Below are positions 21,321-32,206 of a stretch of 64,000 nucleotides of DNA, piece after piece (positions within the stretch are counted from its first letter, which is position 1; each line of letters starts with the position of its first letter). Where the stretch lies: positions 6,820,001 through 6,884,000 of the forward strand of contig CM065318.1 of NCBI GenBank assembly GCA_033032175.1, given 5' to 3'. The position numbers were made by a program, and so were the translations under genes. The notes below the pieces were generated by a model. It ran no database searches and was not told the origin of the DNA. It was given only the letters and a program-made list of their open reading frames with translations. The stretch is from Saturnia japonica (taxonomy: Eukaryota > Arthropoda > Insecta > Lepidoptera > Saturniidae).

Positions 21321-22398
21321 CATGTGCACGTATTTCGAAAAATTCGTTGATATTATTTGTGATCCATGCCTTTGGATATCGAATCGATATTTTGCCGCGC
21401 CGGTCTAAATCTCGCGAACACCAAGAAATAGATATTCGAAGATTCGATGATCGAAAATGCTGTGTAATCTAGAAGCACTTTGATTTAGTCTAGTTGTCGT
21501 AGTATGTAGTAGTTGTCTAGAAACAGGCTGAGTTTATAAATGTAGACGTTATTTTTTCAAAACGTAATGTTATAAAAACCCAATAGGCTAACAACATTTA
21601 ATTGCTGGAAGCTGGAACTTTTATTTTAGAGCTGACGCAGGAATTTTGATTGAATTTCGATCTTGAAAATAAAACTCGAAAGAAGACATATAAAGAGCCC
21701 TCTCCGGTTCTATCGCGATTAAAAGTCAATAGCAAAGCGCAGTACACACTGGAAGGAGTAAACTCGAAGTCACTGGATGAAGTTTTAATGAAGATATGGA
21801 TTAGTCCCTAATCTCATGGAGCTGTCTTCAACACTTGTTGAAATTGTTATATTATTAAAATATGACAGTTTATTTTGGCCTTCATGACCTATTTTTATAC
21901 GCTTTTGTATTTATTCTTGTCGTCTTGAGAAACGAGCATATTTTTTTGTCATTTTGTGAGTTTTTCTTCTGTTGGTTGTAGAAAAATAGATATTTTAGGT
22001 AAATACATATTTTATGTTGTTTCAATTTTGCAAGTGGATCACTTTGAGATGCTTTTGTTAATGCATAATTTATGTTCGGCTGTGAAAGAAATGTAAAAAT
22101 GTTTTCCTCTTTGTTTCATAACTATATCGAAGTATAAATTATACATTCATTACGGAGAAAAAAAAAACAAAATGCTTTCTTAATAATTAAGCACAAATGA
22201 TAAAAATATTGATTAAAGCTTAAATCTATTATTATAACAATCTAAAATCAATTTCATGTACTAACAAAATATTGATTAACTAATTATTTTGATGGTTATT
22301 ATTAGATTGTCTGGGACTGTTTAATTATAAAATACGCAAGCCATTCTAGCCGATGCTCAAATAATAAGTATAATATATATTGCTAATTAATTGTTTCA
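21321..22398. other. Gene-free stretch upstream of the GC-rich exon candidate
   Basis: No gene recognised. It ends with CTAATTAATTGTTTCAG at 22,382-22,398, a plausible branch point and splice acceptor for an exon beginning at 22,399. Confidence 0.4.
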
Positions 22399-22927
22399 GA
22401 TATTTCAACGCAGGCACGAGACATCAAAGAAAATAAATTAGTTAAAATATAAAAGAAATTGACAAAACGACAAAGCGCCTTCAATCGATATTCAATTACA
22501 CATTAGATAGTTTATATTAAGTAGAGTTAGTGTACACAAGTGCCAAGGTGTGAGAGAGTAGAACAGTGAACATTGGGTCGGTGAGTAGCCGAGGAGAGTT
22601 GCGAGAGGAGTCAGTGCTCGATGCGTGCGTGTGGAACCGCGCGCGTCAACCGGTAAAGGGCGTGAGTGCTCGTTGGACCGACAAGATTGAAGTGGTGGCC
22701 GGGTGCGGTTGGAGCAGGCGCGCGCGCGTGCGGCCGCTGCACGCGCTAAGCCGCGCGGCCGGCATGCTGGCCTCGCAGCGCTCGCAATCCTGCAACGAGG
22801 AGGGCGCGTTCTTTGGAGCGCGCGCTTTGCGCAGGCCGCGCGGCAAGGGCAGCGGCAGTCCGCCCTGCTAGGGGTACGCCATGTCGTTGCGCAGCCTACA
22901 CCGCCGGTTATCATCAGCGAATAACAC
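22399..22927 (+). promoter_or_regulatory. GC-rich first exon / 5' UTR candidate of a host gene
   Basis: From about 22,560 the sequence becomes very rich in G+C and CpG (GCAGGCGCGCGCGCGTGCGG at 22,711), ending abruptly at a consensus donor, AATAACAC|GTGAGT, at 22,928. This abrupt boundary is what an exon looks like. Two 5' limits are possible: an acceptor at 22,398 (internal exon), or a transcription start in 22,490-22,615, where TCAGTG (22,610) resembles an arthropod initiator. All three plus-strand frames have long open stretches, typical of GC-rich DNA, so openness alone does not identify the coding frame. I cannot name the gene. Confidence 0.45.
22881..22927 (+). CDS. Possible start of a host ORF (15 codons to splice donor)
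   Basis: ATG at 22,881 in the context GTACGCCATGT opens a frame reading MSLRSLHRRLSSANN and runs into the donor AC|GTGAGT with two bases of the next codon (phase 2). I chose this ATG because it is the last one before the donor and its frame crosses the donor. An upstream frame (MLASQRSQSCNEEGAFFGAR..., about 22,764-22,871) ends at TAG 22,869-22,871, so it would be a 35-codon upstream ORF. The serine- and arginine-rich N-terminus shows no recognisable domain. Downstream exons would be on the plus strand, possibly outside the window. Confidence 0.3.
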
Positions 22928-23017
22928 GTGAGTCCATTATTGCTTATATATAATATTTGAGACGTTATGAGAAAACTGGCAAATTGTTATAAATATAATC
23001 ATATTTTTATATTGAAA

Positions 23018-23200
23018 CTAGCGATGCCCGCGGCTTTGATCGCATGGACGTCAGGAGAACGCGTAATGCTTATAAAAATCGTAGTTTCTTAAAACTTTAA
23101 TAACATTTTATTGAATTAAGATATTTTTTGATAAGTACCAAGTATCAAAACAAAAAAAAATTACCATAATATATCCGGTAGTTTTTTTGCGTGATGCGCG
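23018..23200 (-). mobile_element. Helitron-like 3' end fragment (minus)
   Basis: CTAG at 23,018-23,021 is followed on the plus strand by CGATGCCCGCGGCTTTGATCG, which reversed gives a terminal hairpin-like CGAT...ATCG stem ahead of CTAG. The plus-strand base before CTAG is A, as expected for insertion between A and T. Confidence 0.4.
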
Positions 23201-23217
23201 CACAACGGCAAACTTCA

Positions 23218-23222
23218 ATCAT

Positions 23223-23254
<32 letters not shown>

Positions 23255-23440
23255 ACCTATATACAAATAAAATGGCTGAACGGATTTCGATGAAATTTTG
23301 GCACACAGATAGTACCTATATATTAACCTGGATTAACACAGGTAGGATACTTTTTATCTCGGTAAGAGGCATATTTTCACTTTCTCTCTGGACCCAATTT
23401 TGATGTCTACACAGACGAGGTCGCGAACAGAAGCTAATAA
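23218..23440 (+). repeat. Helitron-like repeat with (AT)n microsatellite
   Basis: (TA)n at 23,229-23,252 is followed by ATGGCTGAACGGATTTCGAT, GAAATTTTGGCACACAGATAG and a 3' block CAGACGAGGTCGCGAAC, then AGAAGCTAAT where the family has CTAGT. The order is that of the common lepidopteran short Helitron-like repeats; the last bases are mutated. Confidence 0.5.
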
Positions 23441-24154
23441 TAAATTTAATAAAGATACGCTAAAAAAAATTTTTTTTTCTTTAGTGTCTAACACTAATTG
23501 AACCAGCGAGCAATGGATAAACTTGTTTTAGTTAAAATTGATATTTTGTGGGTGGATTTTGGATAAAGCAAAACAAAATATTTTTAACAAGGTACCAAGA
23601 GATTACAGGTACATAGTAAGGAAATACCTATATTTTATTCATACTCTTCTCGCCGAAGTAGGTATTTATTTACGCTCAATCGAATACGAAGTAAATCCAT
23701 GATGGAATTGAATTTCTTGTTTATGATTTTTTTTTGGATTTACAGTCCGTTTAATATTACATGCCATATTTCTTACGCTATTGTGAACCTTAAATGTATG
23801 TTTTTATCAGGAGTTAATCTTTGCAACATAGCAAGTCATATTATGTTTATTCTATTGTTTTAAATTATCTATGTTACTCTTCTTTTATTTTTATATGACA
23901 ACCTTACCTTATTTAAAGACCCTTTCCCACTAAGCTATTTGATACGCACATTAGTTTGATACACACACTAGTTTTTCGTTAGTAGCCGCCTTATCATTTC
24001 GCTGTTCTGCAAACGACACTACGCATCGACTACGCGTTTGAGTATCAAATGCAAACTTTAACATCAGTCACACGCTACTATAATTGCGTCTCAGTGGCGT
24101 AGCTTGTGGGAGATAGGCCTAATACAGCAACTTCTAGTGGGATTTATTCAAGTA
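23441..24154. other. Gene-free stretch
   Basis: No gene recognised. 23,930-24,080 contains loose repeats of GATACGCACA, GATACACACAC and GAGTATCAAATGC that are not a clear array. Confidence 0.35.
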
Positions 24155-24473
24155 CTAGCTGTGGACCACGGTTTCACCCGTGTTAAATTCATTCGACCAG
24201 CTCTCCGTTAACGCACCGGTGGAGCTTATCGTTGTTCTTACTTCCCGTACTTGCCTACAGCTTGTAAGACTGCTTTGCGTTCGTGGTTACTACATCGCTC
24301 TTTAGAGACGAAGCGTGAAGAAGTTATATGTCCTTCCTCAATAAATAGGCTATAAAATGCAAATATATTGTTTCTAACCTGACTGGTAGTTCCAGAGATT
24401 ATCGCGTTAAAACAATGAAACAAAACAAAACAACAAATAATTACTTGAGATTTATAATAAGTATAGATATAGA
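24155..24473 (-). mobile_element. 319-bp Helitron-like element (family I), complete
   Basis: On the minus strand it starts A|TCTATATCTATACTTATT and ends CACAG|CTAG|T (CTAG at plus 24,155-24,158). A perfect 5-bp hairpin precedes the end: plus 24,167-24,171 CACGG, loop TTTCAC, 24,178-24,182 CCGTG. The internal blocks AACGCGATAATCTCTGGAAC and TAGCCTATTTATTGAGGAAG match 39,823-40,140 and 47,800-48,000. The last 30 bases match the plus copy ending at 8,601. Confidence 0.65.
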
Positions 24474-24635
24474 TTAGCCTGCAGTTACCCATGCTTTAGT
24501 AACATGGTGATTATTGTACTATACTATATTCATCATAAGAAAGTGTAGCGACATCTGTTGAGCCACATACGAAGTATCCTACATCGCGTTATAGAACTTA
24601 ACTCAACAATTGAGTATATATACAAGAACCCGACA

Positions 24636-24785
24636 ACAACCGTGGGGGCGGCTGAGTGCCCTAAACGCTCGCCCCCAAGTTCGATGAAGCTGTAAAAGCC
24701 GCAGCGGCCCTGTTTTTGGTTAGGGCCCCTAAGGCTAACAGTGTAGTCATTTCGAAAAAAAAAAAAAACAACCGTGGGGCAGCTG
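24636..24785 (+). mobile_element. SINE-like retroposon family B, copy 5, with target-site duplications
   Basis: The most complete copy. The direct repeat ACAACCGTGGGG occurs at 24,636-24,647 and 24,768-24,779, and similarity continues a few bases further. Between them lie a GGCTGAGTGCCCTAAACGC head, AAGTTCGATGAAGC (B-box-like), AAGCTGTAAAAGCCGCAGCG, TAGGGCCCCTAAGGCTAACAG, TAGTCATTTCG and a pure A tail at 24,755-24,768. Tail plus duplications show LINE-mediated insertion. A weak A-box/B-box pair in the head suggests pol III transcription, an inference. Confidence 0.8.
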
Positions 24786-25778
24786 CCCGCCAAACATAAC
24801 ACCAGTCTGGTCGGAGGATCCTCCCTTTTCTATGGCGGATGAGGAACTTACTCTCTGTTCCTCCCTTCCGCTAAAAAGGCTTACAGAACATATCCACAGA
24901 ACGTAAATTGTTACGTCGTGCAAATTATGACTTAGCCTAAAACATAAAGTTTTACTGATAAACATCATACAAAAAATTTGCACAACAAACTCCTAAATAA
25001 CTTCCTCTATTTATTGATTTTTGTGAATTTTTGTATTGTTGTTCTTACTACTGGAGCAAAATAATTAAACCAAGGATTCGAAAATTAATCGTATTATTCA
25101 TACGAATCGAAAATGAATCCAATTGATCGATAATAATAAAATTATTTTTGGTGTTATTTCAAAACCTGACTATAAAAATGTTCGTAACAACATCGTAACA
25201 AAATAGTTTGTAAACTTAAAACGGTTAAAATAATACAAAACAATAACATCACATTACAAATTTCCACAAAAAATCCCATTTATTTCATAACTCAATACAA
25301 ACATTTATGTATATTAGAATTTAAATAACTAATAGCTAATTTTTCAATGGTCAGAAAACTTTGACGATTGAAAAATCAGCACTTAAATAAATAGATAAAT
25401 ATGAATAATAAAGAAATAGTTTTTATAATCCATATAAAAAGTAACCAATTACCAATCATACCACGTATATAATATACCTCTACATTACCAATAACAATAT
25501 TGACAAGAATGTAGTCGTTTTCGTAACAAATGCAATCGCTGTTATATCTATAAAACGCGATTGTATTTGCATAACAAGTCCAGTAACACTAGCTTAGATT
25601 TCTGGTTAGGTTGCAGGGAACACTAGGTAAACTGTATTACAAACCTCATAGAATGCCTTTTTGTACTGTCTTTACATACGGACTTGAATATGTACAAGCG
25701 TTCTAAGTGTTGTTGTGTTTAAACTATATAGATGACATTAGGAAAACCAGCTTTTAAGATTTTATTAGAAAACTTAAG
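24786..25778. other. Gene-free A+T-rich stretch
   Basis: No gene or repeat recognised. Confidence 0.4.
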
Positions 25779-26040
25779 GCGACAATCAAGAATACGGCTC
25801 GCCTAATGGTAACCGGCTACTGTAGCTTATAGGCGCTTGTAACATCATAGCATTAATACCCACTAGCGTATTACCGACCATGAACCTCGCTTGAGAACTT
25901 TGGAAACCTTACTCACCGCAAATACAATACACTTGGTTATTTGGCTGCTATCTTCTGTATGGTGGAAGTATTCCACCAGTCGGACTGCTTCAAGTAAAGA
26001 GAAATCTCCAAAGAAATTTCTCTGTTCCCTATCTCTCTTA
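25779..26040 (+). repeat. Dispersed repeat family A, copy 4
   Basis: GGCGACAATCAAGAATACGG, GGCTCGCCTAATGGTAACCG, TTGGTTATTTGGCTGC, TTCCACCAGTCGGACTGCTT and AAAGAAATTTCTCTG are the family blocks in order. Confidence 0.75.
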
Positions 26041-26377
26041 ATTTTGACTTACCTTTATAATAGCACTGCGTATTGCTAGGTGATAGGACACGATTATTGT
26101 GCTTTACTGAATTGCGACCACCATACACCAGGTATGAAGAAAGAATGCACATATATTTGATGTTGAGAACACATACATAATTATCACGACACACATTAAA
26201 CACGAGGTCACAATAAAGTGGAGTATTAGTAACTTAGTTTATAATATTGCAACGTTGCCAAATAAATGCCGCATACAACATCAAAAAGAACCTCAGACCA
26301 GCATATGCTATAGCAAAATACTATAGTATTAGTAGCGCCATAGCGCTGCTTTTCAGCCAGGTCTAAACTAAATACTA

Positions 26378-26960
26378 TTGGTTTTAGATATTATTTATGA
26401 TAACGCCCGCTGTAGCGGCACGCTTAGGGGAGGTGGTAGGGATCTGTCGCCGACTGGGTTGTTTGTCACGTTTCGAGATCAACGAGTCCAGTGCAGCTTG
26501 CCAGCTGGCACAACAGCGACAATCGTAGTAGGGTTTTCAATCTCTTGTGGTCGCCGTTGTTTTTGTATTGTACTGTATTTACCATCGGGCACCAGAGATG
26601 GTAGACGTACGAGGTTCCTGGTACAACTACCAGGTTTAAGGCTCTTGTACCACGTAACAGGTAAAAATTATCCTGGTACGCAATATTACTAACTTTTCAG
26701 TATCAATCAGAGCCCCTGTAGATTCGTTTATCAATGAGATAAAAAAAGGTCTCCAGGCTGCGGGAAGACGGAATAACGCTTCTGATGTTCGCAAAATTTT
26801 GGGCAACGACGAGCTAAAAAAGGTCCTCCGGGGCGAACAATGGTACTAAACCCCTGGTATTTGCTATTTGCTTGAGGGTACCAGCTTATTTTTTAATACC
26901 AATTTTTAGCGAAATCTGTACCAGTATTATTGGGCCACTATCTACCATCCCTGTCGGACA
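26378..26960 (+). other. GC-richer block with possible two-part coding frame
   Basis: The plus frame from 26,378 stays open to 26,692 (104 codons). Its last sensible part, RTRFLVQLPGLRLLYHVT, ends at a possible donor CAG|GTAAAA at 26,660. TATTACTAACTTTTCAG at 26,684-26,700 is an excellent branch point plus acceptor. Joining them would give a 41-nt intron and lead, in phase, into a 49-codon frame (VDSFINEIKKGLQAAGRRNN near its start, ending RGEQWY then TAA at 26,848-26,850). Such an intron is shorter than usual for insects. A GGTAGA-containing inverted repeat (GATGGTAGA at 26,598-26,606; TCTACCATC at 26,946-26,954) brackets the second part, so a transposon origin is also possible. I recognise no family. 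Confidence 0.3.
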
Positions 26961-28398
26961 CCTTACTTTGCCGAGCTGTGCTGCTATAAAAAAGTATTTC
27001 CGTAAATAATAGCTGCTAATATTGTATAAAAAAATTACCCGGGATAATTAATTGCAAGTTCATATTTTTATGAATATACATTTGGTGTATTACATCTGAT
27101 AGTTAATAAAGTAGAGGCGCACAACCTAGTTGCAAAAGTGCAAACTATTAACTTTTTAGGAAAATTATTTGAAGACAAAAATTAGACTGGAAATATTCCT
27201 ACCAGGCTTAGAGAAAAAATTATTTAAATAAAAATTGTACATTCAGACACGCTCTACACGTTAACGCTTACAGTTCAAAGAGTTTGTAAGTGGAGTAGGA
27301 CTTCTGCAAATAGGCCCTATAGACTTAGTAAGTAATCATGCAGTTTGTCAATACTACAACGAAAGACACTTTAAGCCAAATTAATATAGGGCGTAGAAAC
27401 GATTTCTAAATGGCGTTCATTCTAGCATAATATATCATTTCCTATATTCCTATTACATCCGTCTATATTCATCCAGCACATGATAATGCTTTTCCTGTGT
27501 TGATCATTTACATCTATATAAATATGAAATAATAAAAATGAAATGCTGTTCGATAGTAATCGAATCACTTGCGAACAGCTAAACCGATAAGGCTGGTTTT
27601 TGTTTTTAAATGTTCGAATTGGGTTTTCTTTTGTATAAAAAATTTACTTATCCCATTTTTTTATCAATCAATCAACAGCGAACCTTTTTTTAAGACCCAT
27701 ATCACTATATACCTAGTTAAAAATTTACGTTCAGTTTGATTGACGGTCATCAAAGGAATGGTCACCTAAACCGTGACCGTAGCAGTGACATATCTAACTG
27801 CACGAAATCGCATCGCAGCGACTTGCAATTTTATGTTTTGGCCCTTATTGTTTTATTCTTAAAACTAATAGCTTGACAGTACTCTGAACTCTCTTACTTG
27901 TGTATGCATTATTAAACTTGGGCGGAACTTTCTCGAAGCATGTCAAAGAAGAAACAATCGAGAAACTTCAAACTTCATTTCGAGAAATAAATAAATAAGG
28001 GAACTTTTAACGCTGATACTGGATTTTTTAAAATGAATTGGTAGTGCAGTTCCGTTTTTGATGCGAAGTACTAAAGTTCTAGAAGTTTCTTTGTATTAGA
28101 TAATTTATACATAATTATATCATTGTGTGTCTGTCGACTCAATCATGAATACAGGTTTTTACTTAAGACTTCTAATTCTCGTAAGAATGTTGCTAGACAT
28201 TGAGTTTTGGTGAGAATATTTTTTTGCACATTTATTGAGATAATTTTTATATTTGATGACACAGTTGCTACTTAGAGAAAATCAAATAACTAACTTATTC
28301 ATAAATTTATTTTCTATTATTATGCCTAATTAAAATAGTTATGATGAGGTTACCTAACTAAAAAGCACATTATTAAAGATGGAATGCGGGAGGTAGTA
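26961..28398. other. Gene-free stretch
   Basis: No gene recognised. A small complex block at 27,735-27,830 (GATTGACGGTCATC, ACCGTGACCGTAGCAGTGAC, ATCGCATCGCAGCGAC) is not repetitive and may be conserved non-coding DNA. Confidence 0.35.
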
Positions 28399-29661
28399 AT
28401 AGGTCGGACATATATAATTAGCGTTTTATACGAAAAATGTTTGATTATGAAATTATACATTTAATCAATCGAACTATGTACCATTATTTTCTATGCACTT
28501 TAGCCATTTTATAGGTAGTTCATTGATTCCATTGCTGACAAAATTGTGGGAACAAGCATTAATATAATCTTTGAAGGCGGTTTGGACAGCCTCATCGAAA
28601 TTGATTTTTTTCTTTGCAAGAAATTGTTCAAATTCCGAAAAAAGTGGTAACCTGTTGGAGCAAGGTCCGGTGAGAATGGTGGGTGTCGGAGACATTCCAA
28701 TCGCAGTTCCTTTAATTTAGCGACCGTCTGTCGTGAAGTATGGGGTCTAGCGTTGTCCTGAAGCAGCAGCGGGCTTGAGAGATTGATCAGTCTCGGTTAT
28801 TGAACGGATAGCTTTTCCTTCATGGTTTGCAATTGTTTAAAATACAGATCTGTCGTTACCGTCTGGCCAGATCTTAGGAAGCTGTAGTGTATGACACCAG
28901 CACTAGTCCACCAAACACTCATCAATACTTTTTCTGAGACAACTTTCACTTGGGACAGGATTTGGCCGGTGGTCCTGGGTTCAACCATTATGATGAGCGC
29001 GTTTCCGATTGTCGTTAAGGATTTATTTTTTGTCACAAGTAATAATACGATTCAAAATTCCCTCGTTATTGTGACGATTGAGTAATGTAACGCAGCGCTC
29101 AGTGTGTATTTGTTGATGAGCTTCAGTCAATTCATGTGGTACCCATTTCTCGAGCTTTTCACTTTTCCAATTTGTTTCGAGTTAATTAAAATTGTTTTAT
29201 CATTTACTCCAAAGCCAGCCAGCCACTTACTCTGACGTAGTTTGCGATAGATCCGCTTCCACGTTCACCTTTAATTCTTTATTATCAACTAGGGTCTCCG
29301 GCCGTCCACGGGGTTTGTTTCGTAGCTGAAAATTTCCAGAACGAAAACGTTTGAACCAAAAAACGTACCGTGCTTTCTTTTATAGTAGCTTCCCCATAAA
29401 CACCATTAATCCTTGGAGCTGTTTCTGCAGCGCTAATGCCACGGTGGAACTTATATTCGTAAATAACGCGATTTTTTAAGTTTTCCATTTTGTGAAAAGA
29501 ACGTTGTTAATGAAAAATTTACTAGTGCGAAAACAAATGAATCACTAAATTTGAAACATAAATTTGAATGTGGAATTTCTAACCAAACGCCCGCGCCAGA
29601 TATTTGAAATCAAAAAAGTGGCCAATTTAAGAAAACGCCAATTTCATACGTAAGGAATGTT
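28399..29661 (-). mobile_element. mariner transposon (cecropia-like), copy 2
   Basis: About 1.26 kb, opposite in orientation to copy 1. The plus-left terminus AGGTCGGACATATATAATTAGCG and the plus-right terminus CGCCAATTTCATACGTAAGG correspond to the TIRs of copy 1 with several substitutions, so the exact ends and the TA duplication are uncertain by a few bases. The transposase lies on the minus strand between them. Confidence 0.85.
28474..29488 (-). pseudogene. mariner transposase, copy 2, degenerate
   Basis: The start MENLKNRVIYEYKFHRGISA is at 29,488, with the helix-turn-helix region and KESTVRFLVQ following before frameshifts. The first aspartate block is retained but followed by a stop (ITCDKK then TAA, near 29,030). 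LLLQDNARPHTSRQ, holding the second aspartate, is at about 28,730-28,770. In the third block the catalytic aspartate is glycine (APTGYHFF near 28,640). The C-terminus NELPIKWLKCIENNGT ends at a stop at 28,474. Several frameshifts plus loss of the third catalytic residue make it inactive. It shares the LLLQDNARPHTSRQ variant with copy 3 rather than copy 1. Confidence 0.85.
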
Positions 29662-29691
29662 TTGTGAGTAATGTTAACTAAGGGCCGATTT

Positions 29692-29820
29692 TTCAATCGC
29701 CAGACAATTTTATTTTAGGGATAGTTTTGGCTTTTTGACATACATTATGCACGAAAAACCTGTCAAAAATTCATAATTATTCCATAAATAATGTTATCTG
29801 TTTATTGAAAAATCGGCCCA
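29692..29820. mobile_element. 129-bp palindromic MITE
   Basis: The ends GGGCCGATTTTTCAATC (left) and TTGAAAAATCGGCCC (right) are inverted repeats, and the similarity continues inward through TTTTTGACA so most of the element can fold on itself. TAA lies on both sides (29,688-29,691 region and 29,821-29,823), a possible 3-bp duplication as in PIF/Harbinger elements. It has no coding capacity and lies just 30 bp from the mariner copy 2 end. Confidence 0.7.
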
Positions 29821-29904
29821 TAACAATAACAAGGTACACTGTCATAACGTACTGAAGAAAAACTATGTTGTGCTGTGATCGATTTTGCTTTTTCAATTTA
29901 TTAT

Positions 29905-30050
29905 GTAAACTAGCTAACCCGTGTCAATATTTCGCACATTGCAGAATGTAAATAATCTAACAGCTGTTATGTAAGTTAATCAGATAATTAATAGAGTGCA
30001 CTTTTGAATATATTTTCATTTGCATAAATAGACGGCAAAGTTTTTAAATA
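29905..30050 (+). repeat. Dispersed repeat family G, copy 1
   Basis: CTAGCTAACCCGTGTCAATATT, CGCACATTGCAGAATGTAAA and AATTAATAGAGTGCACTTTTG match 41,143-41,300, which reads CTAGCAAACCCGTGTGCATATT, CGCACATTATAGTATGTAAA and TATTAATAGATGGCGCC. Confidence 0.65.
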
Positions 30051-30086
30051 TTTTTTTTTACTGAATTATTAAATAAACTATTCTAC

Positions 30087-30521
30087 ATGTCTATGTACAT
30101 TTTAGATCATTCGACTCCATACCAGCGTTTCGGTAACAAAGTTTTCAGCCACGTTCAAATATTTTCATTTAAAAAAATATATGGTAATAACTCTGCTCAT
30201 ATTAAAAGAATGTATAAATTAATAAAATTAATGAGGGATACGAGGATAACCTCAATGCTGTACAAATACATGAAACTCATGAAACCATGTTCCAGAAACA
30301 CATCGTTAAGTTTTGCGACCACCCGCGCCTGTGGTTTCACGGCTTGCATTTTCACTTTATCGTATTCATTTGAAACCCATGAATATTTAGAAGCTATACT
30401 CGGTGACCCAACTTCATTTATGAATTCATACGCAAAAAAAATGATCGAATATATGAACATTTACATATTTGCAGATTCAGGACAATGTTCGTGCCAACTT
30501 GCGTTCATTCAAAAAACATAA
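30087..30521 (+). CDS. Unassigned 144-codon open frame
   Basis: Starts MSMYILDHSTPYQRFGNKVF and ends SGQCSCQLAFIQKT. It has eight cysteines spread along it but no recognisable pattern, signal peptide or clear membrane segment. The opposite strand is also open over 30,197-30,460 (87 codons, containing DKVKMQAVKPQARVVAKLND), which if anything looks more protein-like. It follows a family G repeat, and just downstream (30,530-30,560) the sequence GTGAAGCGCGATTTCACTCGCG resembles a Helitron-like 3' hairpin, so it may be passenger DNA inside a non-autonomous element. Chance openness cannot be excluded. Confidence 0.2.
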   Translation: MSMYILDHSTPYQRFGNKVFSHVQIFSFKKIYGNNSAHIKRMYKLIKLMRDTRITSMLYKYMKLMKPCSRNTSLSFATTRACGFTACIFTLSYSFETHEYLEAILGDPTSFMNSYAKKMIEYMNIYIFADSGQCSCQLAFIQKT

Positions 30522-30560
30522 CTAAAGGTGAAGCGCGATTTCACTCGCGTTTAATTTTAA

Positions 30561-32206
30561 AAAATTTGTAGTACTGATAGAAAACTTACAGCATTTCGGC
30601 GTAAACGATATTTTTAGTTTAGGCATTCAAAGTTCGGACCAAATTGGTAATGCTCGGTTTTTAAATAAAATAAAATCTTCTTCTTCTTCTTGTTTTGGCA
30701 CCGCAAAAAGTATTTGCCAGTGTCAGTGTTTTTAAGTCTTTGTAGTATTTTTTAAAACTCAAAGTGTAGTCTAACAAGATTGTGGCCCCGTGCTCAATCT
30801 ATTCAGGGAGTTTTTGTGACGTCTCAAAATGCATATTTCCACTTTCCAGTCTATATTTGTAATCCACTTCACGTATGTACAATAACCAAACGATATCATG
30901 CAAAATGCCATCAATATTACATAATATTGGGTCAAAGAACCTAAATTAATGAAATAAAATAAAAACCGCAATATGGCAGTTCAAGATACCGTCAAAAACT
31001 ATCAAATAAAATTTAAAATAAAAATTCTTTTAAATTTTAAGAATTGTTATAGAACTACAAAGTTACGAATAGTGTGCTTAGCTCGTGTTGCGCAATTTTT
31101 CATAGGTTTTTGAGGTAGGATTTCTTTGGTTGCGAATAATTTTGAATTCGTGATATCTTTTACGGTATACATTTAAATGGAAAACTGTAAAAACAATCTT
31201 AATCTTCACTACATGCCCAAGTTAACTAACGAACTTATCTGGATAAAGATTAATACGGAATTGCATAAAATAGCTTCGCATATAACGAAACATTTGGAAT
31301 TATTATGTTGAAGATAATAATGGAAATAAATATATGCCATCGCGAACTCTTCCGTAGGCTTTTTGATGAACTACAATTCTTGACAACATTATTTTGATGT
31401 ATCTCATAGGGTTTAGCCAGCGTAAGCCATGTTAGCGCCCGATAATCATTTTTGACGACTTGATTACAAATAATAGAATTTTTTGTACTAGAGAAAAATT
31501 TAATTGGAATGTATTCCGTAAAAAAAAATACAAAATTCTCTGAATGTTAGTGCATACTGCATTAAAATCACTTGCGTAGTTTAAAAGGTCTAAGCGTACA
31601 TAAGGACAGACAGCGGAAAGCGACTTCATTTTATACTATGTATGTATGTACATATTTATAAAACTACTAGCAATAGCTCACGATTCGGTTAGTTTTATAA
31701 CAAAGGTAACACATATTATACCTAGTTCATGTGACAGAGGTTAGCTATATTAGATGTAATGTAAAATATTGTAAAAAATAAATAATAATTATTATTATTT
31801 TTGTTATTATAAAAAAGAGATATCTAAATATATAGATGTGGCTAAGAGAGAAAGAGCTAGGGATGAGATGTAAGGCGTACAACTTCCATCCGTTCTAATT
31901 TTATAATTCGTAAGCATAATTATTACAATCAAATGATGTAACCAGGAGCTCATTTCAAGATGTTTCTTCTAAATAGAATTCCGTCTCTTTCCTGCCAACG
32001 TATATTCAAATATATCTTACTTGCTCATGGTTACTCGAAAGGGCGAAGTGAGGACGCTATTACGGCTACCCAATTATGTTGGCAAATTACAGTATTTGAG
32101 GGTGGATTTTAATCAATTCCTGTAATGTTAGTTGTTATGCAAATATGTTAATCAAAGTTTAGATATACGTTTAAATAAAGATACCGCAAGTATAAGATTG
32201 CTATTC
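30561..32206. other. Gene-free A+T-rich stretch
   Basis: No supported gene; (TTC)n at 30,668-30,690 is a short microsatellite. The minus frame at 31,432-31,629 shows no domain. Confidence 0.4.

Noticed and set aside
22492..22914. 140-codon minus-strand frame in the GC-rich block (arginine- and alanine-rich)
   Set aside because: Stops are rare in GC-rich DNA, all frames are open there, and the amino-acid make-up is what CpG-rich DNA gives by chance. The splice donor supports the plus strand.
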